Positions 1-7,535 of a stretch of DNA of 64,000 nucleotides are shown here, one piece after another. Origin of the DNA: Bryobacteraceae bacterium (GTDB lineage Bacteria > Acidobacteriota > Terriglobia > Bryobacterales > Bryobacteraceae); contig JANWVY010000005.1 of NCBI GenBank assembly GCA_025056455.1, forward strand, positions 124,001-188,000. Reading direction: 5' to 3'. The notes beneath the pieces are model-generated. The model saw only the letters and a list, made by a program, of their open reading frames with translations, made no database searches and was not told where the DNA came from. Every line of letters starts with the position of its first letter. The first letter of the stretch is position 1. The translations under genes were made by a program, and so were the position numbers.

Positions 1-291
1 AAGCCGCGTCCTGGGGATGAACCGGCGCCAGAACACTTGACGACTTTTTCCTCGAGTCGTCTGCTCCCGCTTGAGACGTCGCTAGCCATCGAGCGGGCCC
101 TGGAGCGCCTCACGTTGGATCAGCGCGAGGCCGTACTGCTGAAAACCCACCATGGCTTTAAATTCGAAGAGATCGCCGAAATTCTGGAAACGCCTGTGTC
201 CACCATCAAATCCCGGGTTTATACCGGGCTTGAACGGTTAAAGGAGTATCTCGCCCCAGCCCCCCTGGGAAGAAGTGGAAGGGAAGAATGA
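1..291 (+). CDS. ECF-type RNA polymerase sigma factor, C-terminal part (5' end outside window)
   Basis: The reading frame is open from base 1, so the gene starts to the left of the window and only the last 96 codons are visible. They contain a sigma-70 region 4 helix-turn-helix: a helix with LTLDQREAVLLK followed by GFKFEEIAEILETPVSTIKS and RVYTGLERLK, the usual ending of ECF sigma factors that recognise the -35 element. The stop codon overlaps the ATG of the next gene (ATGA at 288-291), so the two are translationally coupled, as expected for a sigma/anti-sigma pair. A TTG at 37 could be mistaken for a start, but it would remove region 2 and is unlikely to be used. The family call is firm. 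The regulon is unknown, although position suggests the secretion operon downstream. Confidence 0.85.
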   Translation, partial: KPRPGDEPAPEHLTTFSSSRLLPLETSLAIERALERLTLDQREAVLLKTHHGFKFEEIAEILETPVSTIKSRVYTGLERLKEYLAPAPLGRSGREE

Positions 292-926
292 CCAATCAGC
301 CAGACTCTTCTCCAGCCGAACTCTACGGCTACATTCTTGGCGAGCTGTCGCCTGCCGAGCGGCTCGAAGTGGAACAGAGGATCGCCTCGGATCCTGATTT
401 GGCCTTGCACGTGGAACGGCTAGCGCTCACGCACCAGCTCCTTCGGCGGCTGCCGGAAGAGGAGCCGCCGCGGCGGATCGCCTTTGTTTCCGACCAGGTT
501 TTCGAGCCAAACTGGTTTCGGCGATGGTGGGGCTCACCTGCCCGGACGGTGTTCGCGGGGTTGGCCATGCTCTCGCTGGCGATTCTGGCGCACGCCTGGT
601 TCACTCGCTCCGCCGCGGTTGCACCTCAACCTCCTGCCTCAGTAGCCGGCGCCCGGCCTGCGGATCTTGAGGCCATCGTCCAGGCGCGGGTGGAACAGGA
701 AGTGGCCCGGCGTCTGGAACCGGCGCTTGCTCGAGCAGTGGCGGCAGTTGAATCCAAGCAACAGCAGATCACAGCCTTGCGAATCGCCGCCGCGATGAGA
801 GAGGCGGAAAAAAAATACGCCCTCGAACGCCAGGCGCTGTTGGTCTCGGTGGAGGAAAATCTCACTCAGTTGCGCAAGCAGCTGAACCGTTTCTACATCG
901 CTAGCGCGGAAAGAGGTTTGCAATGA
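288..926 (+). CDS. Membrane-anchored anti-sigma factor-like protein
   Basis: A 212-residue protein translated from an ATG that overlaps the sigma factor stop. The N-terminal 55 residues (ELYGYILGELSPAERLEVEQ and the following helix) resemble the anti-sigma domain that holds an ECF factor at the membrane. The HxxxCxxC zinc motif of ZAS-type anti-sigma factors is absent. One membrane span lies at about residues 86-105 (TVFAGLAMLSLAILAHAW). The outer part, about 125-205, is rich in Ala, Glu, Gln and Arg and is probably a coiled coil. The fold is inferred from position and architecture. The role would be to sequester the upstream sigma factor until an envelope signal releases it. Confidence 0.65.
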   Translation: MTNQPDSSPAELYGYILGELSPAERLEVEQRIASDPDLALHVERLALTHQLLRRLPEEEPPRRIAFVSDQVFEPNWFRRWWGSPARTVFAGLAMLSLAILAHAWFTRSAAVAPQPPASVAGARPADLEAIVQARVEQEVARRLEPALARAVAAVESKQQQITALRIAAAMREAEKKYALERQALLVSVEENLTQLRKQLNRFYIASAERGLQ

Positions 927-1459
927 GATTTGCCATTCTCTTTTTCGCCCTTCACTGGTTGACGATCGCCGCGCCGCGATTAAATCTCGCAGCAGTGACG
1001 GCCATGGAGAAAAGTTTTAATCGCCGCCTGGAGCGCGAAGTGCTCGATGGCGATCCGTTTCTGCTGCTTGGGCTCACCCGGGGAATTTATATCGAAGGCT
1101 TTGGCATCGTCTATTCGGCCGAGGTGAACCTGGCTCAAGGGCCAGGCATTAGCCCCTTCCATCCTGAGGTGACGAAAGACGATGTGGCGCGCCTCCGGCA
1201 GAAGAAAATGGCTCGCCTACCTTTGCTTCGCAATGCTATGAAGCAGCAATTGCTCGATATGGCGGGCTCGCTTGACGGTCTGCCAGCGGAACAACAAATC
1301 GTGCTTGGCGTCACCCTGTTCCGGCATTCCTGGGAAGACACTACGGGTTTGCCTCACCAGGTCGTCATGCAGGCCCAAAAGCGCCAGCTCCTCGAAATTC
1401 AAACGGGACGCCGCGACCGCGCCCAACTTGACGCCGTGGTTCGTGTGCAGGAATTCTAG
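923..1459 (+). CDS. Unrecognised exported protein between anti-sigma factor and gspE
   Basis: A 178-residue protein starting at an ATG that overlaps the previous stop (ATGA at 923-926). The first 17 residues (MRFAILFFALHWLTIAA) look like a signal peptide or N-terminal anchor. The mature part has no family I recognise. It has a hydrophobic stretch DPFLLLGLTRGIYIEGFGIV at 44-63 and a basic helical C-terminal half with many Arg, Gln and Leu residues. Its stop codon directly abuts the ATG of gspE, and the last 13 bases carry the ribosome-binding AGGA for gspE, so it is part of the same transcript. A role in envelope sensing or secretion is only suggested by context. Confidence 0.6.
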   Translation: MRFAILFFALHWLTIAAPRLNLAAVTAMEKSFNRRLEREVLDGDPFLLLGLTRGIYIEGFGIVYSAEVNLAQGPGISPFHPEVTKDDVARLRQKKMARLPLLRNAMKQQLLDMAGSLDGLPAEQQIVLGVTLFRHSWEDTTGLPHQVVMQAQKRQLLEIQTGRRDRAQLDAVVRVQEF

Positions 1460-3091
1460 ATGCGTTTGGGCGAAATGCTGATCGAGCGCCGCTTGATCAC
1501 TCCAGATGAACTGGAGCGCGCCCTAGAGCTGCAGAAAGAACGGGGAGAAAAACTGGGCAAGATCCTAGTCGACCTAGGCTTCGTGAGTCAAAAAGATGTC
1601 CTGTCTACGCTAGCAGAGCAACTGCGCCTGCCACTGGTCACCGTCGATGGCCCGCCCTTCGTTTCACCCGAAACGGAAGCCCTCGCTCCCCGCTTCCTTC
1701 GCCAGTTCCGAGCCCTGCCCGTCGGTATGCAGGATTCCTCCTTGCGCCTTGCCATGGCTGATCCTCTCGATGTGGAGACCATCCGTGTGGTGGAATCTGT
1801 CACTGGGCTGCGCGTCATCCCGCTTCTCGCGCCAGAGCAAGAGATTGTAGACGCAATCGACAAATATCTCGGGGAGCGAACGCGCGCCGAGGTTGACGTG
1901 GACACTCCAGTTCCAGATGACGACCTGGAACATCTGCGTGACATGGCCAGCGAGGCACCCGTGATTCGGCTCGTGAACGCCTTAATCGCTCAAGCGGTGG
2001 AAAAACGCGCCAGCGACATCCACATCGAACCCTTTGAGAAAGAATTCCGAATCCGCTTCCGCATCGATGGCGTCCTCCACAACCAAGATCCACCGCCCAA
2101 GGAAATGAAGGCGGCCATCATTTCCCGCATCAAACTCATGGCGAAATTGAATATCGCCGAGAGGCGCCTGCCGCAAGACGGGCGCATCAAACTCAAAACC
2201 ATGGGACGCGAAGTGGACCTGCGCGTCTCAACCTTACCCACGCTCTACGGCGAAAGCGTTGTCATGCGCCTGCTGGACCGTTCGGCAGGAGATTTTTACG
2301 ACTTGCGCAATTTGGGATTTGACGACCATATGCTGAAGCGGATGGAGTACTTCACCTCCCTCCCGCACGGCATTTTCCTCGTCACCGGACCTACGGGCAG
2401 CGGCAAATCCACTACGCTTTATTCCGCTCTCAAGCGCATCAATCAGACCGACAAAAAGATCATCACGATCGAGGACCCTGTCGAGTACCAAATGGACGGA
2501 ATCAACCAGATTCACGTCAACCCGCAAATCGGTTTGACCTTCGCAGCAGGCCTGCGGCACATCGTCCGACAGGACCCAGACGTCATCATGGTAGGAGAAA
2601 TCCGCGACCGTGAAACTGCTGATATCGCCATTCGTGCCGCTTTGACGGGCCACTTTGTCTATTCCACTTTACACACGAATGACGCCCCGAGCGCGATTAC
2701 CCGGTTGACAGACATGGGAGTCGAAAACTACCTGATCACTTCCTCGCTGGTCGCGGTGCTGGCGCAGCGGCTGGTGCGCGTCATTTGTCCTTCGTGCCGC
2801 GTTCCGGACGGCGAAGTGCTCACTCCGGCTGGTGAACGGATTCTCACCTATACGGGCCAGGGCTGCGAACGCTGTTTTGGTCTAGGCATGAAGGGCCGGG
2901 TGGGCATTTTTGAAATGATGGAGCTCAATGACGAGCTCCGCCGCCTAATTATGCAAAATGCCGACGCTTCCATCCTCACCCAAGCAGCGCGCCGCAATGG
3001 CATGCGCACACTGCGGGAGGATGGCTGGCTCAAGGTGAAACAAGGCGTGACGACTGCTGCGGAAGTTACTCGCGTGACGCAGGAATTCTAG
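1460..3091 (+). CDS. gspE: Type II secretion ATPase GspE
   Basis: A 543-residue cytoplasmic ATPase of the GspE/PilB family, which powers pseudopilus assembly. The N-terminal part (about 1-150) is an MshEN-type domain (MLIERRLITPDELERALELQ). The catalytic core has a Walker A motif GPTGSGKST at 310-318, an Asp box (ITIEDPVEYQ), a Walker B region with DPDVIMVGEIRD and a His box (STLHTNDAPSAITRL). A zinc module of two CxxC pairs lies at C443/C446 and C469/C472, as in GspE and PilB. Length is normal. The gene starts immediately after the preceding stop, and gspF follows 2 nt downstream. PilB of a type IV pilus is the alternative, but the pseudopilin and secretin genes that follow fit type II secretion. 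Confidence 0.95.
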   Translation: MRLGEMLIERRLITPDELERALELQKERGEKLGKILVDLGFVSQKDVLSTLAEQLRLPLVTVDGPPFVSPETEALAPRFLRQFRALPVGMQDSSLRLAMADPLDVETIRVVESVTGLRVIPLLAPEQEIVDAIDKYLGERTRAEVDVDTPVPDDDLEHLRDMASEAPVIRLVNALIAQAVEKRASDIHIEPFEKEFRIRFRIDGVLHNQDPPPKEMKAAIISRIKLMAKLNIAERRLPQDGRIKLKTMGREVDLRVSTLPTLYGESVVMRLLDRSAGDFYDLRNLGFDDHMLKRMEYFTSLPHGIFLVTGPTGSGKSTTLYSALKRINQTDKKIITIEDPVEYQMDGINQIHVNPQIGLTFAAGLRHIVRQDPDVIMVGEIRDRETADIAIRAALTGHFVYSTLHTNDAPSAITRLTDMGVENYLITSSLVAVLAQRLVRVICPSCRVPDGEVLTPAGERILTYTGQGCERCFGLGMKGRVGIFEMMELNDELRRLIMQNADASILTQAARRNGMRTLREDGWLKVKQGVTTAAEVTRVTQEF

Positions 3092-3093
3092 TC

Positions 3094-4302
3094 ATGACCA
3101 CCTACTTCTACAAAGCGGTGGCAGCGGATGGAAAAGCTCGCACCGGCACTTTGACGGCCAGTAGCGAGAAGCTTGTCGTGCGGGAACTGCGGCGGCAAGG
3201 CTTGACTCCTGTCTATGTCGGACTCCAGAAGACCTCTTCCGGCTTTTCGTTCAAACTTCCGTTCGGCGGCGCCCGGCGCAGAGATCTCCTTTTCTTTACC
3301 CAGGAGATGGCGACGCTGCTCAACTCTGGCGTTCCCCTCGACCGAGCCCTCTCGATCGCAAACGAGCTTACGGAACGTCCCCGATTCCGCTCCGTTATCT
3401 CTGACGTGCTTCGCCTGATCAAAGCTGGTAAATCGTTTGCCGATGCGCTGGCCACCTATCCCGAACACTTTTCTGAACTGTATGTCAACATGGTGCGCGC
3501 AGGCGAGGCAAGCGGAAGCTTAGGAGTGATCTTCCTTCGTTTGGCCGATTTTGAGCGTACGCGCGATGATCTCCGCGGCTACATCGTTTCCTCGCTCATT
3601 TATCCGGCCCTGCTCGCGCTGGTTGGTCTGGGATCGATCTTCGTGCTCCTCAACTTTGTTGTGCCGCGCTTTGCCGCAGTGTTTGAAGAATCCCGCATGC
3701 AGATGCCGCTGCCTACCAAGCTCATGTTGGAAACAAGCCGCGCCTTGCAAAACTACGGCTGGCTGGCCTTGCTGGCCGCATCTGCCGGCCTCGTTTTCCT
3801 GTATAGCTACACCCGAACGCCCCAAGGCCGCATGTGGTGGGATGCTTTCCGCCTCCAGCTGCCGCTCCTTGGCCCTGCGTTACGTAAAGCCGAGACTGCC
3901 CGTTTTGCGCGAGCGATGGCTACGCTCGTTGCAAACAGTGTGCCTCTCGTACAAAGCTTGTCCATCGCAGCGGCAACGCTGAACAATCGCAAAATTGCCG
4001 CGTCCCTGGAGGCTGTGGCTCAGGGCGTGAAGCGAGGCGAGGGCCTTGCCGCGCCTTTGCGCCGCACAGGGGAATTCCCCCCTCTAGCCGGCCACTTGCT
4101 CAGTGTGGGCGAGGAAACCGGTAAACTCGACGAAATGTTTCACCGCATGGCGGACGTGTATGAAAACGATACACGAGTAGCCATTCGCCGCTTCACGGCT
4201 CTCTTCGAGCCCTTGGTCATCCTCGTGATGGGCCTGATGGTTGGCGCCCTGATTCTAAGTATGCTTTTGGCGATCACCAGCATGAACGACGTAGCCGTTT
4301 AA
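3094..4302 (+). CDS. gspF: Type II secretion inner-membrane platform protein GspF
   Basis: A 402-residue protein of the GspF/PilC family, the inner-membrane platform on which GspE acts. It has the two-repeat architecture: a first cytoplasmic domain with the signature LLFFTQEMATLLNSGVPLDR, a membrane segment near 165-190 (YIVSSLIYPALLALVGLGSI), a second near 210-235, the second cytoplasmic repeat (RFARAMATLVANSVPLVQSL) and a C-terminal span (VILVMGLMVGALILSMLLAI). The N-terminal region (TTYFYKAVAADGKARTG) is typical. Length and domain order are normal. It lies between gspE and gspG with short gaps, as part of one operon. Confidence 0.95.
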   Translation: MTTYFYKAVAADGKARTGTLTASSEKLVVRELRRQGLTPVYVGLQKTSSGFSFKLPFGGARRRDLLFFTQEMATLLNSGVPLDRALSIANELTERPRFRSVISDVLRLIKAGKSFADALATYPEHFSELYVNMVRAGEASGSLGVIFLRLADFERTRDDLRGYIVSSLIYPALLALVGLGSIFVLLNFVVPRFAAVFEESRMQMPLPTKLMLETSRALQNYGWLALLAASAGLVFLYSYTRTPQGRMWWDAFRLQLPLLGPALRKAETARFARAMATLVANSVPLVQSLSIAAATLNNRKIAASLEAVAQGVKRGEGLAAPLRRTGEFPPLAGHLLSVGEETGKLDEMFHRMADVYENDTRVAIRRFTALFEPLVILVMGLMVGALILSMLLAITSMNDVAV

Positions 4303-4320
4303 GAATGTGAGGAGTTGGAT

Positions 4321-4755
4321 ATGACACACAATCGAGATTTCAGGCAAGCTGGCGTTACCCTCATCGAGATGCTCGTCGTGGTGACGATCATTGCACTCTT
4401 TGCCGCAGTCGTCGCCCCCCGCATGCTTCGCAAGAGCGACACGGCGCGGGCCACGGCCGCACGTGCCCAAATTAATGGCTTTATGACCGCCCTCGGAAGC
4501 TATAAGCTGGACACCGGTCTTTTCCCAACAACCGAACAGGGCCTACAAGCTTTGCGCACCCGGCCGGCTGGCGTCAACCAGTGGCAGGGGCCCTATTTGC
4601 CGCAAGACATTCCGCTGGACCCCTGGGGCCGCCCTTACGTCTACAAGTATCCAGGAGAACATGGCGACGAGCCTGACGTCATGAGCTACGGGGCCGATGG
4701 CGTGCCGGGTGGTGAGGGAATCAATGCCGATATTGTCAGCTGGAAAAGCCAGTAG
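4321..4755 (+). CDS. gspG: Major pseudopilin GspG
   Basis: A 144-residue class III prepilin. The leader is short and charged and ends in Gly11, followed by VTLIEMLVVVTIIALFAAVV with the conserved Glu at +5 needed for prepilin-peptidase processing and assembly. The globular part has the GspG features FPTTEQGLQALRTRP, DPWGRPYVYK and the calcium-loop-like end SYGADGVPGGEGINADIVSW. I chose the ATG at 4321 because GAGGAG lies 6 nt upstream at 4309-4314; a TTG two codons earlier is less likely. GspG forms the body of the pseudopilus that drives substrates through the secretin. Confidence 0.94.
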   Translation: MTHNRDFRQAGVTLIEMLVVVTIIALFAAVVAPRMLRKSDTARATAARAQINGFMTALGSYKLDTGLFPTTEQGLQALRTRPAGVNQWQGPYLPQDIPLDPWGRPYVYKYPGEHGDEPDVMSYGADGVPGGEGINADIVSWKSQ

Positions 4756-5266
4756 CGGCCCGGCTCTGCCGGCGCGACAAGGCCAAACCCCACCCCCATC
4801 CAGGGAATCCGGCATTACCCTTATCGAAATGCTGGTTGTCGTGACGCTCGTGGGATTAATGGTGAGCGTCAGTTTTCCAGCCGTGAGCTCCGGCCTGGAT
4901 TCCCTGCGGCTGATCTCAGCGGCCGATGCGGTAGCAAGTTTTCTCAACGCCGCTCTCAACCGCGCCGAGCGCCGGCAGGAAGTGATGGAGGTTTCCATCC
5001 TTACAGCGGAGAATAAACTAGTTCTGCGTTCCTCGGAAGCCAAGTTCCTCCGGGAGCTCTCCTTGCCGCCTGGCGTTGTGATTGAAACGGTGCTTCCCGA
5101 GGTTCCCCTCGCGGAGGATTCGCCGCGCCGCATTTTTTTGTATCCGGGTGGCGCCGCGCCCCAGATCTCAATTGAGCTCAAGAACCGCCGCAACGCGCGG
5201 AAACGCGTCCAGCTGGATCCCATGACGGGTGCGCCGCAGATTGAGAACTTGACGCCGGAGAAATGA
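4724..5266 (+). CDS. gspH: Minor pseudopilin GspH
   Basis: A prepilin-like protein of about 180 residues with a rather long leader (about 30 residues), a Gly/Ile cleavage site and the hydrophobic helix ITLIEMLVVVTLVGLMVSVS with Glu at +5. The mature domain contains the GspH-type stretch AADAVASFLNAALNRAERRQ. The start at 4724 is preceded by GAGGGA at 4714-4719, 4 nt away, and lies inside the end of gspG. An in-frame ATG at 4697 without a good ribosome site is the alternative. The assignment as GspH rests on size, position after gspG and the mature-domain sequence. Confidence 0.85.
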   Translation: MPILSAGKASSGPALPARQGQTPPPSRESGITLIEMLVVVTLVGLMVSVSFPAVSSGLDSLRLISAADAVASFLNAALNRAERRQEVMEVSILTAENKLVLRSSEAKFLRELSLPPGVVIETVLPEVPLAEDSPRRIFLYPGGAAPQISIELKNRRNARKRVQLDPMTGAPQIENLTPEK

Positions 5267-5273
5267 CAAGCTC

Positions 5274-5744
5274 ATGAAACATTTCGCCGCGAGTCGCCGC
5301 TCCACGATTCCTTCGCAGGCAGGGTTCACCCTGCTTGAAATGCTGGTGGCCACGACCATTATGGCTGTTGCGGTCGTGGGACTACTATCGGCGTTGTCGG
5401 CTTCCCTGCGCAACGCCGCGCGTCTCACCAACCAGGATCGCGCTGCGTTGGTTGCAAGGCGGAAGATGGAGGAGCTCTTGGTTCAAGCCCGTCTGCCCCG
5501 CTATCAAGTGCTCGAGGGACCCCTGACTCCCCTCAAAGACGCAGGTCTTCAAGGAGGATGGCGAGCCCGCATGACTCCTTTCGAGTTTCCACCCAACATC
5601 GAGCCCGGTAACTCCATTCTGGAGCGCGTGGAGTGTGAGATTTGGTGGATGGAAGCGGATCGCCGGCGCAGCTTTCAACTGGAGGCCTATCGCACCACCG
5701 TGCTCACACCCCAGGACATTCTCCAGGGCTTAACACCACCATGA
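5274..5744 (+). CDS. gspI: Minor pseudopilin GspI
   Basis: A 156-residue prepilin. The leader ends in AG, followed by FTLLEMLVATTIMAVAVVGL with the conserved Glu at +5. The segment after the helix, LSASLRNAARLTNQDRAALV, then ARRKMEELLVQ, matches minor pseudopilins of the GspI type, which usually have a shortened globular domain containing this kind of element. It starts 7 nt after gspH and its stop overlaps the gspJ start (ATGA at 5741-5744). GspI, J and K form the tip complex that starts pseudopilus assembly. Confidence 0.88.
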   Translation: MKHFAASRRSTIPSQAGFTLLEMLVATTIMAVAVVGLLSALSASLRNAARLTNQDRAALVARRKMEELLVQARLPRYQVLEGPLTPLKDAGLQGGWRARMTPFEFPPNIEPGNSILERVECEIWWMEADRRRSFQLEAYRTTVLTPQDILQGLTPP

Positions 5745-6514
5745 ACTGGATTTCGAACACCGCAAGCCGGGGCCGGAATCGTCAGGCGTCACGCGGCGTC
5801 ACTTTGATCGAAGTGCTCATCGCGGTGACGTTGTTGTCGCTTCTCGTCGCGGGTGTGCTTCTGGCCATGAGGGTTGGCCTGGACGCCCTTCAGAAGACAA
5901 ACTCCCGCTTCCTGGCCAACCGCCGCGCTCTTGGAGCGCAGCGCATCCTCGAACAGCAGCTCGCTGGGTTTGTAGTGACGGCAGCTGATTGCATTGCCTC
6001 AGGGGGTCCGCAGCCTACTGCCAAGATCAACTTTTTTCAGGGTGAGCCGCAAACCATGCGTTTCGTTTCCCAATTTTCGTTGGCCGGAGCCTCGCGTGGC
6101 TTTCCCCAAATTCTCGAATTTCAGGTGATTCCAGGTGAGGAGGGGCGCGGCGTGCGGCTCATTGTGAATGAGCACCTCTACACGGGACCGCTCAGTACCG
6201 GGAGGTTCTGCTATGGCCTTGCGCCCGACCCAGAAACTGGAACATCGCTGGCGAGATTTACGCCCGTCGTCACCGGACCCGGTTCGTTTGTGCTCGCGGA
6301 CCAGCTTGCGTTCTGCCGTTTCCTCTACAAAGAAACTCTTCCGGATCCACCCTTTGAACGCTGGTTGCCGCGCTGGGTTGCAACCTACCTTCCTGCCGCT
6401 ATTCGCGTGGAGATGCAACCTTTGGCACTCGACCCAGCGAAAATCGGGCTCACAAGTTTCGTTTCCCCGGTATTTGTGAGGAGCCGCGTGCCGTTGGGGG
6501 TCTACAGTGACTAA
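5741..6514 (+). CDS. gspJ: Minor pseudopilin GspJ
   Basis: A 257-residue prepilin. The leader ends in RG, followed by VTLIEVLIAVTLLSLLVAGV with Glu at +5. The globular part is large, as in GspJ, and begins with LDALQKTNSRFLANRRALGA. I place the start at the ATG at 5741, which overlaps the gspI stop. An earlier in-frame ATG lies inside gspI and would add residues unlike a leader peptide. The C-terminus overlaps the GTG start of gspK by 8 nt. Family assignment rests mainly on order, size and the prepilin signature. Confidence 0.85.
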   Translation: MNWISNTASRGRNRQASRGVTLIEVLIAVTLLSLLVAGVLLAMRVGLDALQKTNSRFLANRRALGAQRILEQQLAGFVVTAADCIASGGPQPTAKINFFQGEPQTMRFVSQFSLAGASRGFPQILEFQVIPGEEGRGVRLIVNEHLYTGPLSTGRFCYGLAPDPETGTSLARFTPVVTGPGSFVLADQLAFCRFLYKETLPDPPFERWLPRWVATYLPAAIRVEMQPLALDPAKIGLTSFVSPVFVRSRVPLGVYSD

Positions 6515-7535
6515 CGCTTGCCGGGGCAAACGGCTGGTTCTCAGGTTTGCTTCCAGCCGGGGCGGCGCTCTACTTGCCGTACTTTGGCTTTCGGCGGCGC
6601 TTTCTGCTGTTGCCTTCTCCGTCGCGACGACGATTCGCGGCGAAGTGGAGCGTTCCTCGACCGCTACGGACGGTGTGAAAAGCTACTTCCTAGCGCGCGG
6701 AGCGATTGAGCGGGCGCTTCTTTGGATGGTTTGGAGCGAACTGTATCGCAACCCAGACGGCAGCTATCGTTACTGGGTTCCAGGAGCGCGCCGGCTCAAT
6801 TTCGACTTCCCAGCGGGCCAAGTAGAGGTGCAGTTGATCCCCGAACTGGGAAAGCTCAATGTCAACACGATCCGGCCTGGGGAACTGTTCGCTCTGCTTC
6901 TCGCTTTGGGCGCCCCGGCCGAGCGCGCCCGAGAAATCACTGCCGCCATCCTGGACTGGCGTACACCCTCCCCGCAGGGCCTCACTGAATTCGATCAATA
7001 TTATCTGCTGCGAACTCCGACTTTTCTGGCCCGCCATGCGTCCATAGAAGAGATCGAGGAAGTATTAAACGTCAGAGGCATGACGCTTGAGTTATTCCAT
7101 GGAAGCTGGGACCGCGATCGAGAGGGCAATTTGTTTGCGAAAGCCGGTCTGAAGGACTGCCTCTCGGTATATGCTAGCGGCGAGCAAGTGGACGTCAATT
7201 CGGCGCAGCCCGAAACGTTGCTCGCCATGGGACTGCCGCCTGATGCCGTTGCCACCCTGGTGCAAGCGCGCCGCCTGGCGCCCTTTCAAAGTGTGGAGCA
7301 ACTGCGGTCGTTCAGTGCTCAACTGGGTCCGGTTTCTGGCAGGTTGACGGTGGGCATGGGAACGATTCTCACTGTCCGGGCCACGGCGCGCCTCCGTCTT
7401 GCCAGCGGCCAGCTCAGCGATCTGAAGCGCACCGTGGCTGCTTTGGTAAAACTGGCTCCCGTCACGCGCGACGCTCCTTACCACGTCATTCGCTGGTATG
7501 ACCAACCGGGATTGCTAAGGGGAGACTTGCAGTGA
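6507..7535 (+). CDS. gspK: Minor pseudopilin GspK
   Basis: A 342-residue protein starting with GTG inside the end of gspJ. It has the GspK form of the prepilin helix, GGALLAVLWLSAALSAVAFS, without the usual Glu at +5, as is normal for GspK, the tip pseudopilin. The large domain includes ARGAIERALLWMVW, the helix-hairpin-helix-like element VDVNSAQPETLLAMGLPPDA and LNVNTIRPGELFALLLALGA, all typical of GspK. It is followed by gspL with a 4-nt overlap. Role: caps the pseudopilus with GspI and GspJ and may contact substrate. Confidence 0.9.
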   Translation: MTNACRGKRLVLRFASSRGGALLAVLWLSAALSAVAFSVATTIRGEVERSSTATDGVKSYFLARGAIERALLWMVWSELYRNPDGSYRYWVPGARRLNFDFPAGQVEVQLIPELGKLNVNTIRPGELFALLLALGAPAERAREITAAILDWRTPSPQGLTEFDQYYLLRTPTFLARHASIEEIEEVLNVRGMTLELFHGSWDRDREGNLFAKAGLKDCLSVYASGEQVDVNSAQPETLLAMGLPPDAVATLVQARRLAPFQSVEQLRSFSAQLGPVSGRLTVGMGTILTVRATARLRLASGQLSDLKRTVAALVKLAPVTRDAPYHVIRWYDQPGLLRGDLQ

